A stretch of DNA of 64,000 bases, taken from Trissonchulus latispiculum. Lineage: Eukaryota; Nematoda; Enoplea; Enoplida; Ironidae. Shown piece after piece: positions 9,947-21,028 of the stretch; positions within the stretch are counted from its first letter, which is position 1, and every line of letters starts with the position of its first letter. The stretch is from the NCBI GenBank assembly GCA_030248195.1, contig JASAND010012897.1, positions 45,729 through 109,728 on the forward strand, in the 5' to 3' direction. Under the pieces are notes generated by a model. It did not search any database and was not told the origin of the DNA. It saw only the letters and a program-made list of their open reading frames with translations. Both the position numbers and the translations under genes were made by a program.

Positions 9947-12900
9947 CTACTTCTTTTCTTTTAGTTTGGCTCATCTTTTGGCCTCTTACGTGGGAAGTTA
10001 AGTGATTACGGTAACGACCGTGAACCCATGCTAATTTTAAGCCAAAACCATTAATACCCCCTATCTTAGAGCTAACTATTTCCCAATCATTAAGAACTTC
10101 AGCTAATTAATACAACAAGACTAATCTAACGTTTTCCTACCTAGAACTAACTGAACTACCAGTCCGCTAATCGGCTGTCCACCACATAAAACTAACTTCT
10201 TGGATTAATTTCGGTTTTAATTTAAACTCTTCTGTTATAACCTTGATTCGGCTAGTTCTGGATTCCGTGAATGCGGCTCATCCGTCCCCTAATCGCAGGG
10301 CAACCTACACGGATGACCGGAAATCCAACAGATTTGGCAGACCTAATTGGGGGTCCCCGTGACCCTAGGCTGCAAAACCTGCTCTGAATCGCCGAATTTA
10401 CCTTTATTTCTTATACACATTTCTACGATTTTCACTCCAAAATTAGCCCTTTCACAGCAATTACGCATCCAACTAATAAACATTACTGATTTTAATTTAT
10501 CTAAGTTTTGGGTCCAAATTGCTACTCAATTTGGCCCTATTTTCCTGCCTACTATCTGAACATTTTACTCATTCATTCTGGCAGTCCCAATACCCTTATC
10601 AGACAAAGGGGGTTTACATGGTATGCCCTCATGCACACTCGCAATCATCCGATTTTGATTCATAACTTACACTCTACAAAACAGGGCTAGCCTTGAAACC
10701 TCACACTCCATGAGGGGTTTACTCAAGGAGCCACTTACGTAAATTTGGGGGGTCTCATTCACACTACAAATCACAATATTGTTTACACATACGATTATAC
10801 AGACATAACAAGGCCTAACTACTCCTTAACGGAACCTACCTACTTGTAGTATGCATATTTTTTGCCCTAAGTCTGGGTTAACCTTGATTTACATCTTCCA
10901 GTATTTTACTTTAAACTTTGGAACTTTGATAACTTTGATAAAAGAAAATTTTGTTGGATTTTAGAAACTTTGATAATTGAATTGAGAGCGGAACGAGTAA
11001 TAATTGCTTAGGTAATTATTACTAAAAACAAATCACACAAACACTTCCGCTAAGGACAGCTTCCAATTAATTAAATTAACACGGGGAAGTCGGCCATTCC
11101 CCTTGAAACAACTGATAATTAATAGTTAAAAAAATGGTTCTGAGTTTTAGCGCCTACTGATTTTCGGGTGAGCCGAACCACACAGATTACAGTACACAAT
11201 CACAATATACAATTACAGACAATTTGGATTAGCTTCAATAGCGCCTACTTTTGCGAATATGGCCGGCAATTCCTAATTGCCGGCTGTGGGGAGAAACAGT
11301 CCCTAAAGTAACTCAGTTCTGAACATGAGGTCGTGACCAAGGGACCTCCTACCTCAACTCAGGGGTGGGTCCCCACTCAAAATCCCAATTCATTAATACA
11401 ACCCCGAAAATAGCAATACACAAAAATATTTTGGGCGTAAGCCCCTATAAAAATTAAGGCCATTCAGGCCGTGGCTTGGTTGATGAAAGCAGTACAAAGC
11501 AAGGCCCGAAGGCCACCCAAAAAATGAAGTTTTAGGCCAAAAGGGCCTCTTAAAAATCCCTAATTTTGCGTTCCTAAAGTGCAGATCCTGGCCGAGCATA
11601 GTGCGCTCATTTGGCCCTCAGTGTGTGGTGTTCGTCGTGTGCGCTCAGTTCATCCCTTCTGACCAGTGTGGGTCAGAAGGGGCCCCTAACTCGAGTCCTA
11701 ACCGGGGTGAGCACGTCTTTTATTCCCGGCCAAAACGCTGGCACAACGGGAAGACGTGCTAGTTATAGGGGGGAGGTAAGCGACCGCTCTCGGCCGAGTC
11801 TCAGACGAACACTGAGAAAGATTTGAAAATTTCCAGTGAGCTGACAGGAGTCTGACAGCTCACTGGTGTTTGCCTTTCTGGCGGACTTCTTTGATTTTTA
11901 TTGGAGCTTCCAGAAATTTCTGGAAGCTCCCTATCTTAAAGCGTGTGCCCAACTCGGGCTGGCCACGCGGCTGGTCCGTTGGAGGGGAGATTAACGAGAA
12001 CAAGGAATTATGACCCTCCAACTGACCCTAATTTGATTTATTTCCCAAGCTGAATTTTGGGAAACTTTACAGACTTTTTGGTTACCACGTAAAGGTAACC
12101 AAAGGGGAAATTCCCAGGATATAAATTAATTTTCTTGAATTAAAAGACGAAATAGTACAAAAGGACGGCCACTCGGGGCCTATTACGAAAAACCAAATAC
12201 TAAGTGTTAGGTTTGTGAATTCATTTAATAAATTTTATGTTTATTATTTTTAGGCATTCCCTTGTCTCCTAGCCCCTTTCTTTCTTCTTGGGCTTGACCT
12301 TTCGGCCGTAGACAAGGGAATCCGCTCGTCTATCCCAGCAACAATTGTCCTTCCTCGCCAAGACTCTAAGTCTCGCTGGAAAAGAAACGGAAGGGCAATT
12401 GTTGCGTAAAAAATATGCATACTGATAGCTACGTAATTTTTCAGGAAATATAAACTAGATATTATTAATCTACGTACCTAACTACCTAAGACTAACTATT
12501 TTCTTTTCTTTTAAATTATTAGGGAGGGAGTTAAGCCCCCTCCGAACGTAATTTCACACCTAATGTGTGTGTTAAGTTCCTTCTCTGCGAGGCAGGTCTC
12601 TGCTGGGAGAGAGCCAGCAGAGGCTCAAGGGATATGAATGGAAACATGAATGGGCATAACCTCACACATAGTTACGCATTGTTATAAGGCCACTTAAGGC
12701 CAATATTGCAAAATTAAAATGTAACTAATCAAAACTTCTTTTACTTATAACTTTCGCAATATTGGGAGTTAGGTGACCGGGTTTGGAGTTTTAGAATCAG
12801 CAGAGAATTGCCTTTCAGATGAGCCTAACTTATGTTTTGACCAAAAATTGCACAAATTGACTAATTATTACCCAAATAATGCAGATTATACCTAATTAGT

Positions 12901-13590
12901 ACCTATGAACACTAATTAACACTATTCCGTGCCCCTAATGGGCGAATTATGGCCTTATTTTGACCCATCTTCCAATATTCGCACTTATTAACTACGTAAA
13001 ATTTTTTAAACTCGAAGTTTCTTGTTAAATTGCTGGTTATTAAACAACTTCTTTCGCCGAACTTATTTTCCTTGATGCTTTTCAGCTATTTTAACCAGTT
13101 TCTAAGTGATTTCCTGATTGTGTGCGGCCTTATTCGTGGTCTGGGAAGAGTAACGACTCCTCCATTATACGAAAAACCGTATTAGGGCCTATTGCTGACC
13201 CGGGAAGGGTAACGACCCCTCCATTACTGACTGATAACCTACCTAAACTTCCTTAGAATATGTTCCACTGGGATTCTATTCCATTTTCGTGTCATTTGCG
13301 TGAGAGTGGTACTACTTCCAGTCTTATTCTTCCTATTTACACTAGAACCTATGTCCCTAATAATGAGTTTCTGGGGGGTTTCACACTGACTGGCAACTCT
13401 GGTAATTATATAGCAGTCACTTTATACAATGCTTGGACGTTCCACAGTTCACATCAAGATTTCACAAGCACTCCACTCATAACCAGTGCATTAGAAACTT
13501 AGATCAATTCCATCAAGAATCACAATCTACTACAAGTTGAGCTTTTCTTGGTCATTTTTGGGCTTTTATTTTGCCTTTTCCATTACAAAT

Positions 13591-13880
13591 AGGCATTTTA
13601 TTAGTAATTTTTAATTCATTAATTATAACTTTAATTAGGTTAATGTAATTAAAAAACTAATTCGACAACTTTGTAGCATTTTTTGCTCTTTCCAATGATA
13701 TAAAAATTGTTGCAGACTACATTCCTACGAATTTTTGTTTTGTGCAACAATTTTTATATCATTGAAGAGCAAGAAGCAAGGAAAGAGCAGAAAAAATGCT
13801 ACAAAGTTGTCGAATTAGTTTTTTAATTATATTAACCTAATTAAAGTTATAATTAATTAAAAATTACTAATAAAATGCCT
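13591..13880. repeat. AT-rich foldback element (long hairpin)
   Basis: A left arm of about 115 bp beginning AGGCATTTTATTAGTAA is followed by a spacer of about 30 bp and then its inverse, ending TTACTAATAAAATGCCT. An extra 18-20 bp lie in the right arm near 13765-13785. Arms differ at few positions, so the whole could fold into a long RNA hairpin. It directly abuts host repeat P copy 2 at 13884. Probably a foldback MITE; no TSD was resolved. Confidence 0.7.
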
Positions 13881-13883
13881 ATC

Positions 13884-14088
13884 GTAAGCCTAAGCTAATT
13901 AGCGAATCAGCGAGCAGACACACACTTATATGAAAGCATGTAATTAGTGCAGGGTGGGACCCACCCCCCCCCCCCGAGACTTTCGGCGGGGGGGGGGTCC
14001 CGAGTTAACGACCCGAGCATGTCAAGCATGTTTAGTACGTAGTAGCGTAAGAGTTTCATACTCTTATTCTATTATGTACTCTTGATGA
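13884..14088. repeat. Host repeat P (copy 2), uninterrupted
   Basis: This is the inverse of the P copy at 5083-6998, without the L1 and L2 insertions. It contains the C-run/GAGACTTTCGGC/G-run hairpin intact (about 13960-14005), flanked by the same unique-looking arms as copy 1 (TAAGCCTAAGCTAATTAGCG at the left). It serves as the empty-site reference for the insertions in copy 1. Confidence 0.65.
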
Positions 14089-14116
14089 AATATTGTTCAA
14101 AACGACAGAGACATAC

Positions 14117-15176
14117 ACGAGTTGTCGCAGGGCCGTGAAGCGTGCTTCGGGCTCGGGCTCGGGCTCGGGCCTGCCCAATACCGGGCCGACTCGAGTTTTG
14201 AATGAGCTGGCCCGGCATCATACGAATACAACTGTTTGCGAAAATATGGTGTGATTTGAGCCGTTCTTGGTTCTTTTACCTCTCCGCAGCTTTCGGGCCG
14301 TTCGGACTCTTGTTCGGGCGCACTCTTAAAAAGACTCCTGTAGAAATTACAGGAATTCATGTAGTTTTGTACAAAAGTGCTCCTGTGCGGTCAGTCACTA
14401 GCGGAGCTTCCTGTATTTTCCACAAAAGTAATTTTTGTATTTTTACCTGCCTCTCTAATAGTAAAAATTACAGGAGTTTCCTGTACAAAATACTAAGGAA
14501 ACCTGTAGTTTTCATTACAGGAGCTTCCTGTAGAAAATACTAAAGAAACCTGTAGTTTCGTTCGACTTTTGGGCAATCTTGAATCAGATACCAAACCTGT
14601 AGTTTTTACAAGACAAAACCTGTAAATTTTACTGGAGCGACCTGTTATTTCAAAAAAGGGGGGACAGGTGCAGGGGGCGGCCGCTCCCAAAATATTTTCG
14701 GCAGGGAGCGGCCGTTACAAAAAATTCACCCACGGGGTGTTGAACTTGAAAGACTGAAAATTTGAAAAAATTCAAAAATTTCAGTCTTCAAAAATTATGA
14801 TCACTGTCGCCCTTATATACTCAGTTTGCGTTATCAGCGTATCGAGTACTTTCCTGTAGGTAAACCTGTAAACCAGTGAAAACTGCAGATTTCACTTGTA
14901 TTGAATACTGGTCTAACTTGTTTCCAATTCTACCAAGGTATGTCCGGTAAAAACTACCAACGATGTCCTGTAGAAATTACAAGACATAACCTGTATTTTC
15001 TACAAAAGCTTTTGTACTTATCATCTACAAAAGTGATTCCTGTAGTTTCTACTGGAACATTTCTAAGAGTGCGACTCGACCTCCTCGGACCGAGAATTGG
15101 ACTTCGGGCTCGGGCCGGGCTATCTCGAGCCCGAGCCAGAGCCCGGCCCGAGAAATTTCTTAACGGCACAACCGGT
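14117..15176. mobile_element. Element F: B-family hAT-like MITE split by element G
   Basis: The left arm (about 14117-14205) reads through GTTGTCGCAGGGCCGTGAAG into GGGCTC arrays. The right arm (15105-15176) ends with array sequence, then GAGAAATTTCTTAACGGCAC and AAC. Both match the two ends of element B in inverted order. The outermost bases have decayed and no TSD can be read. Most of the interior is another element, G. Confidence 0.6.
14321..15071. mobile_element. Element G: MITE-like element with CCTGTAG..TACAGG repeats, nested in F
   Basis: The termini CACTCTTAAAAA and, inverted, TTTCTAAGAGTG are followed on both sides by CCTGTAG-NNNN-TACAGG-type units, spaced irregularly over about 14340-14650 and 14855-15050. 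The core contains a GCGGCCGCTCCC segment. Flanks are ..GGGCG and CGACT.., which would allow only a 2-bp duplication. Superfamily unknown; no ORF. Confidence 0.5.
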
Positions 15177-15616
15177 CCGAGAGAGGCTGTCCAATCGTAA
15201 AAAATCAAACTAGTTTTTGAATTAACTGTGTGGAGTGGCATTTAAATTTCTTAAAATTTAAATTTTGAATGAAAAATTGGGAAATCGGCTTGAAGAGAAG
15301 AGAAATGGGCTGGGACACGCGACATTATGAAGCTCCAACAATTTTTGAAAAATTTTACAGCAACGTGCTATTTTAGATTAATTTCATTAGCGTTTTTACT
15401 AGAGTAATTTTATTATGCTGTTTTGTAGGTCATTTTGTGTCAGCTAACAGTCGCAATAGCTGGAAAGGGAGAACTCTGGGGTTGGATCCAGAATGTAGTG
15501 GATTGGCTCCCTCTTAGTATTTGTTTAAAAGATTTAAATTAAATGCTTTATCAGTGACTAGTTGATTGTTTTTGCAAGAACTGCTCTTAGCGCAAACGCT
15601 CATTCTATTTTTCTAG

Positions 15617-18600
15617 AATCGACGTCTGTGTGAATGGTTAGCTACGGCCGAGCTTGAGCCACTGGTTGGCTCGGAGCAGAGCGGGACGGGGGTGAATTCT
15701 GTGATACGATGGACCAATGGGGTCACAACTCCAACGGCAGTGGCGTCCCCCAAAACTTCGCCGGTCCTGGCTCCGGGTTCCAACTCTTGCTGCTCTAAGC
15801 GAAATGCTCAAGTCATAGATATTCTCAAGAAAATACATCTGTTGCTGTTACAGTTTAAGGTAATCAGCATTTTAGTACACCATAAACAGATATTGATTAC
15901 CATCTTGTTCTCGAAGATTAAATGATTTGCTACGTCCCCTGGTAGCGTAGTATTTTAATATTCATGCTGCGACACATATGTGTGGTTAGGTTAGGTTAGG
16001 TCCTGGATTAAATCTTGTGCTACTACCCTCCTAGTGGGGGCAACGAATTTAAATGTTCGATTTTGGAAAAGCCAGCTAGTTTTGTCACACAAAACCTACA
16101 TAGTATATAGTATTAAGGCCAGATCACACTAGGAAACTTTGGGACAATTTAATTGAAACAACTGGTTGCTTAAATCAAGTTGCTCCAAAGTGCCCAATGT
16201 GAATGTAGTGGCAACTCAGAAAAACGTTGCTGCAACCAAGTTGCCGCAATGGCCCTTGGGGCGATTTCTAGCGGCGACCAAAACGTGGTCGATTCAAATT
16301 ATAAAAATATGCCCCCTAGAATAGAGATGAGGATTTTGGCTCGCGGCTCGGCTCGGCTCGGCTCGGCTCGGCTCGCGAGCCGAGCCGAACCGAGCCGGCA
16401 ACAATTTCTCTCGAGCCGAGCCGAGCCGAGCCGAGCCGGAGAATTGAAACTCCGAGCCGTGCCGAGCCGAGCCGACCCTATCGAAAAGTTCACTGTAATT
16501 AGTTCAAACAAAATAGCCAACAAATTCTATGAATTCTGTTTTCATTTGTCGTCTAATTTTCCGTTTTTCCTTGTCTTTATTCATACCTTCCTTCCACGCC
16601 AACTTAGTTTAAACGTTAGGCTGTGCTCGAAGTCGTCTTATGTATGGTGTAGTTACTAGTTAGAAAGAAATATTTTGACTTAATTATTTCAACGTGTCAT
16701 ATTTGGTTTTATCAAAAATGTTACAATTAAAATTTGCATTGTCTTACTACTGTGGCTTTGGGTTGTTGTAGTAATTTATATGATAGCAGAAAAGGTTGTA
16801 AAACTGCTGATTATATACCAGAAATGCTTACTATTAATTTAGAGTTTGAAATTATTTTGCATAATTACAATTGACAACGATTATGGCTACGATTGGCAGA
16901 GAGCAATTAAAGGAGTTGAAATTTGTTAAAATTTAAAAATAATTTAAAAGAATTCTGAATTTTATTGCTGAGTTCTCAAGCATTTTGCAATTTATCAGAT
17001 TATATATTCCTTTTTTCAAGACTGCGGAAAACAAAAAGTTTTCTCCTGATTTTTTCGGCGTTTATCAGTGGTTCCTTTTCATATTATATACATAGAATAA
17101 AATAATGATAAATTTTAAGAAAAACAAGCATGAATGGGTGCCCGCGCACTTTCGTAGAATACACATTTACCAAATATTAATATCATTAAACCTTATAACC
17201 CTGCACTCTGCAGCTCGCAGTGTCTCGGTAATAATGGAGTTTTGGTGATTCACACTTGTACACAAAAGCTAGACAGCTGTTTTCAGGTTTTTTGTCAAAA
17301 ACAACGCAGAAAATCCACAATTCGGTGCAATCGGTCAAACTTCAAATTTCAAGCTGGGCGAGCCGAGCCGAGCCGAGCCGACCCACTTTCAATATTCTTC
17401 CGAGCCGAGCCGAGCCGAGCCGGGTATGCCCGCGAGCCGAGCCGAGCCGAGCCGACCACATTTTCTCCCGAGCCGAGCCGAGCCGAGCCGGAAAATCCCG
17501 GCTCGTCCTCATCTCTACCCTAGAATTCCTGTTTGATTGGTTGAACATCAACTAATTGAAATTGCTGCTCCAAAGTTGTCTAGTGTGAACTGGCCTTAAG
17601 GTATAACAAAAACACGGCATCACCCCAACGCCGACGAGGGGTCTACCCCTTAAAAATCCCAAAATATCTGGGTGTCTCTCTACCCCAAAATTAACAAAAA
17701 TTATTTGATTTTACATTTTTGACCAAAAAATTACTGAAAAATAAAGCATTTTGCGGTCGGGGCTCCTGCATCCCCCCGTTCCCCAAGTTATTGTATCGTA
17801 TTAGGTTTAATGCAAAATAGTTTACATTTTGAATAATTCGACGCAAAACATTTAAATCAAAAGCATAGTCATATTCTTCATTTCCCTTAACTAAGGTTTC
17901 AGCTCATTCTGTAGCGCTTCTACCAGGGCTGGTGGACCAAGAAGAAACCAAGGACAAGCCCGAACGGGAGGCGTCAGGCCAGGTACCCTCGTACCCACGA
18001 AATCAGGACAGAGAAGAGAAGAGGGAGATTCAGCTTTTCACTTACCATTGAAAGTAAAGAATTGGCCCAGCTGGGTTTTGAACCACGACCCTTCTGACTC
18101 CGGAGTAGTCGTGCTAACCAACTACACCACAGGGCAATCAGCTGAACTCCCATATCAGGCTTAGCAATCTTTCCTATGCCTGCTTCCCTTACATCTCCCC
18201 CGGGTTTCAATTAAGACGCGTCTCGCTGGCGCGGCTTACTCAACTCGGAATCGAACCGAGAGCGCATCCAGGGCAGGGCATTCTGAGCCCAAGAGGTCCG
18301 TGCTCCCCCGACACAGGTTCCTTCATCCCTGTTAGATCACACAAACCAGAAGCAACTACTGGGGGACCGGAGACAGGAGTCCAATCCGGGTCCTGAGGCA
18401 GCCTCGACACATGTAGCGCTTCTACCAGGGCTGGTGGACCAAGAAGAAACCAAGGACAAGCCCGAACGGGAGGCGTCAGGCACCATCGTACCCACGAAAC
18501 CAGGACCTAGAAGAGAGAAGAGAAGAGGGAGGTTCAGCTTGGCCCAGCCGGGTTTCAAACCACGGCCCTTCTGACTCCGGAGCAGACATGCTAACCAACT

Positions 18601-19495
18601 ACACGCTGCGCTAGCATCAGTTCGGGTCTTGGCGAAATCACTTTTCTCAGTTTCGCATCGCATTTTAACAGGTACGTTTTTGTATCAACTTCATCAACGG
18701 TAAACCCAGGTTAACTTGGATAAGCAGAAATAATTTAGATATCTTGATTTAAAAAATTTGAAAAGTTAACTAAAATTGTATCGCTTCTATCAGTCTGGAG
18801 GACCAAGAAGAAGAACCAGGGACAAGCCCGAGACAGGAGGCGTCAGGCACCCTCGTACACACGAAACCAGACCTAGAAGAGAGAAGAGAAGAGGGAGGTT
18901 CAGCTTGGCCCAGCCGGGTTTCAAACCACGGCCCTTCTGACTCCGGAGCAGACATGCTAACTAACTACACCACAGGGCCATCAGCTGAACTCCCGTATCA
19001 GGCTGATCAATCTTTCCTATGCCTGCTTCCCTTACAATTCCACTAGGGTGCATGTGGCTCATTTGGTAAGACGTCAGTTGTGTAGAAAAGCGCGAGTTCG
19101 AGTCCCGCCTGGTATCCCATTTGTTCGGATGATTCGGGTTATGTCCAACATTCCTTCATTCCTCACCGCGATAATATTGCATTGCATTGGTTTTCAAAAT
19201 TTATTAAAACACATTTAAAATGCTCGCAATTGCTTTACATAGTTTTAATTATCAATTAATATTATTATGTATTATTAATTAATTTTATGGATTTAAATTA
19301 ATTCTTATATTGATTTAGTTGAAAACAACCGAAGCGGAACGATTTGACGCCATGAAGTCTGAGTGGCAGCAGGTCGCTTATGTCCTGGACAGACTGTTTC
19401 TGACAATATTTACCATAATTACTGCTGGAGCCTCCTTCTTTCTCATGTATCAGCCTTATATCAGAAATTCTGATTCCGACCTAGACGACACCTAA
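15617..19495 (+). CDS. Nicotinic acetylcholine receptor-like subunit, last two exons
   Basis: Exon 15617-15859 follows a TTTTTCTAG acceptor and ends AAG before GTAATC. Exon 19319-19495 follows TTGATTTAG and ends at TAA (19493-19495). Both junctions are phase 0, giving 139 codons. The first exon encodes a poorly conserved intracellular-loop segment; the second encodes the end of the amphipathic helix and TM4, with the family hallmark VAYVLDRLFLTIFTIIT followed by a hydrophobic stretch and a short acidic tail. Cys-loop receptors are pentameric ligand-gated channels of the plasma membrane. The ligand-binding domain and TM1-TM3 must be encoded left of 15.6 kb or outside the window, and I could not find them. 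The 3.5-kb intron is packed with repeats (elements O/H and SINEs). AT-rich 3' UTR follows, with ATTAAA near 19636. Exact subunit type cannot be given. Confidence 0.75.
15984..16000 (+). repeat. Short TTAGG run
   Basis: About three copies of TTAGG in the intron of the receptor gene. TTAGG is the ancestral arthropod telomere unit, but three copies can arise by chance. Confidence 0.4.
16117..17595. mobile_element. Element O: TTAA-flanked MITE hosting element H
   Basis: TTAA occurs at 16113-16116 and 17596-17599. The termini GGCCAGATCACACTAG and, inverted, CTAGTGTGAACTGGCC match over about 25 bp with few mismatches, continuing into GAAACTTTGG/CCAAAGTTG. TTAA duplications are characteristic of piggyBac-like elements, so a piggyBac-derived MITE is the best guess. 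Subtracting H leaves only about 280 bp, a normal MITE size. Confidence 0.6.
16322..17517. mobile_element. Element H: hAT-like MITE with CCGAG pentamer arrays, nested in O
   Basis: An exact 8-bp TSD, CCCTAGAA, lies at 16314-16321 and 17518-17525. Termini are TAGAGATGAGGA and, inverted, TCCTCATCTCTA. Pure GCTCG/CCGAG pentamer arrays fill 16338-16475 and 17355-17495, in inverted orientation relative to each other, with short A/T-rich interruptions. The middle kilobase is AT-rich without a transposase. The tip TAGAGATGAG is shared with L2, whose arrays are of a different type. Confidence 0.85.
17911..18193 (-). mobile_element. tRNA-derived SINE, copy 1
   Basis: On the minus strand the copy begins near GTAAGGGAAGCAGGCATAGG. 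A tRNA-like head follows with A box TGGTGTAGTTGGTTAGCA and B box GTGGTTCAAAACCC, and then a body (CTCCCTCTTCTCTTCTC...) ending GGTAGAAGCGCTAC. Two further copies lie at 18413-18604 and 18778-19036. The head is folded like a tRNA with GACTACTCCGGAGTC as anticodon arm. No clear A tail or TSD is visible. Confidence 0.6.
18237..18322 (-). tRNA. tRNA-like sequence (pseudogene or SINE remnant)
   Basis: On the minus strand a perfect T arm CTCGG-TTCGATT-CCGAG and an anticodon-like hairpin GGGCTCAGAATGCCC are present, but the acceptor stem and A box are not convincing. It sits between SINE copies 1 and 2. Confidence 0.3.
18413..18604 (-). mobile_element. tRNA-derived SINE, copy 2, truncated in its tRNA head
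   Basis: It matches copy 1 from GTAGCGCTTC through the body and the B box, then stops inside the A-box region at CTAACCAACTACAC. There it is joined directly to a fragment of cln3. The break explains why the usual CACAGGGC continuation is missing. Confidence 0.6.
18606..18776 (+). pseudogene. Duplicated fragment of cln3 (exon, donor site and intron)
   Basis: These 170 bp match, in inverted orientation and with only a few differences, cln3 positions 54036-54209: most of one exon beginning GCGCTAGCATCAG, its splice donor AACAG/GTACGT and about 100 bp of the following intron. Retention of intron sequence means DNA-level duplication, not retroposition. The fragment lies exactly between two SINE copies and cannot be part of the receptor mRNA in a meaningful frame. 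Confidence 0.8.
18778..19036 (-). mobile_element. tRNA-derived SINE, copy 3
   Basis: Complete copy of the same family, with the tRNA-like head at the right (CAGACATGCTAACTAACTAC and CCACAGGGCC on the plus strand) and the GAAGAGAGAAGAGAAG body at the left. A few substitutions and a short deletion distinguish it from copy 1. Confidence 0.6.
19046..19119 (+). tRNA. tRNA-like sequence
   Basis: A-box-like TGGCTCATTTGG and B-box GAGTTCGAGTCCC are correctly spaced, and the T stem GCGCG/CCCGC is partly paired. Acceptor pairing (GGGTGCA with TGGTATCCC) is incomplete. Probably a pseudogene or SINE head. Confidence 0.35.
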
Positions 19496-20678
19496 CTCAT
19501 CGGTTTTCGGTGGACAATTTTCCCCGGGTTGTTTCTCAACTTTGACAGCTTCCGTGGCAAGAAAATGTGAAGAAGAAAGGAAAAATCTAAACTTGTGACG
19601 CAAGCAGCTTGAAAGAATTAAATGTTATCGTCTATTAAATTGTGGTTTCTTTAATGCTGCTATTTTAACGATTATCAGTTTGCATAAAATTTATTATTTT
19701 AAAGCGTAAAATCACTATGCCCCACAAAACATGAAATTCAGAAAGCAAACAACAGATGTTTTAATTGAACAATGTAAGTCACAAAATAGGTTTAACCATA
19801 CTCATGAATCGGTTAATTGTGTACATTTTAGAACAATTGAACTCAAAGACTCTTGCATCGGATTATTTCCAATATAAATTATTCCTACCATTTCACCTTA
19901 AACCTTCAAGTAAGCACATAATTGTATAACAACACTGACAATAAAAGCAATATATGCGATATGCGAACACGTGCAATGAGAAATAATAGATTATTACTTT
20001 TGTTTTATTCCTTTTATGCAAAACTGTTCTGAAGTTTTGTATTTGGGTTGAGGGATGAGGAAGGGGTAAATCTCTATTTACTAACTAATGTCTAATTTAA
20101 ATTTTCAATTATTATAAATAGTCGAAATTACATCATATGCAGGCAAGAGATGCGTTTCCCGTTAACGTCATGTCAACTCAGAAAGCTTGGCATTTTATTG
20201 GGAAGTTAAGGGTTTAGGTCGGCGTGAAATTTAAAGTCAATACTAGGTTTCTGGAACTTTTCATGCAGTGGAAAGCTTACTTGGCTGCGAAATAAGTTGT
20301 GTGAAAATGTATTGCTTTGTGTCGGCTTAAGCTTAATTCTTCCAACAAACATTGCCCATTGAGGTGCCTTATTTTTAAGTGCTTCTTTTCTTTTCATATA
20401 CATTTAATAGTTGCCGTTGGCAGCACTAATGAAATAATTTTAATTAGAGTTAAATGAAAGCACTTAGAGTTAATCTTTTATTATATTAAAAACTGGAGCC
20501 GGAATTCAAGCTAGAGGCGAAACTAATGTCATTGATAGAAAACAAAATTTCACCAAAAACTTACCTCATTGTCATTATATTTATATATATATACTACACA
20601 TTCTCTTATCTATTATGTACTCTTTTTATAACTAGCCCAAAGTTTATTTCTAGAAATAAATCTATTATTTTCTTAAAG
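19496..20678. other. Receptor 3' UTR and tmie upstream region
   Basis: About 1.2 kb of AT-rich sequence between the receptor stop codon and the first recognised tmie exon. The proximal part should be the receptor 3' UTR. An upstream exon with the tmie start codon probably lies here, because the recognised exon has no in-frame ATG. I could not place it or a promoter. Confidence 0.4.
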
Positions 20679-20988
20679 TATCGGAGTAGACAAAACCGAG
20701 AGAGGCGCCGTGGCAGACTCAACGGATCCAAACAGCGACCGTTCTCTGGTGAATCTGCTCAGAGAGTGGGACTATCGATTGATGAATCGAACCAGCAGGC
20801 CAGTCACGGATGACATGGAAGACTTGGCAGAAAACAGTCTGGATCGACTGATTGCCCCAAAGTTTCGCCTTTGGATGTTGCTGGCCATTATGCTGGGCGC
20901 CATGACAGCTATGAGTAAGTATATATTTACTTAATGTCCGATTTTCATATGCTTAACGCCTTTTACTGTGCTGTTTTGCGCCTTGATT

Positions 20989-21028
<40 letters not shown>

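Larger units (their letters stand above)
6999..13583. other. Anonymous stretch without recognisable genes
   Basis: About 6.5 kb in which I find no exon that resembles a known protein, on either strand. ORFs are short and compositionally random. It contains a PBS-like sequence (8528-8546), a tRNA-like gene (9875-9946) and a short ACTG run (about 8337-8358). Runs of mid-GC sequence with scattered pyrimidine tracts could be the corpse of a large non-coding retroelement, but I could not find a pair of long terminal repeats by eye. Confidence 0.4.

Noticed and set aside
15430..15540. Possible additional receptor exon after TTTTGTAG
   Set aside because: The open frame (about 35 codons) has no similarity to nicotinic receptors and ends in a stop without a donor.
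15984..16000. Interstitial telomere
   Set aside because: Only about three TTAGG units; chance is sufficient.
16330..17500. CRISPR-like regular repeats
   Set aside because: The units are contiguous satellite pentamers without spacers, in a eukaryotic intron, and lie at the ends of a MITE.
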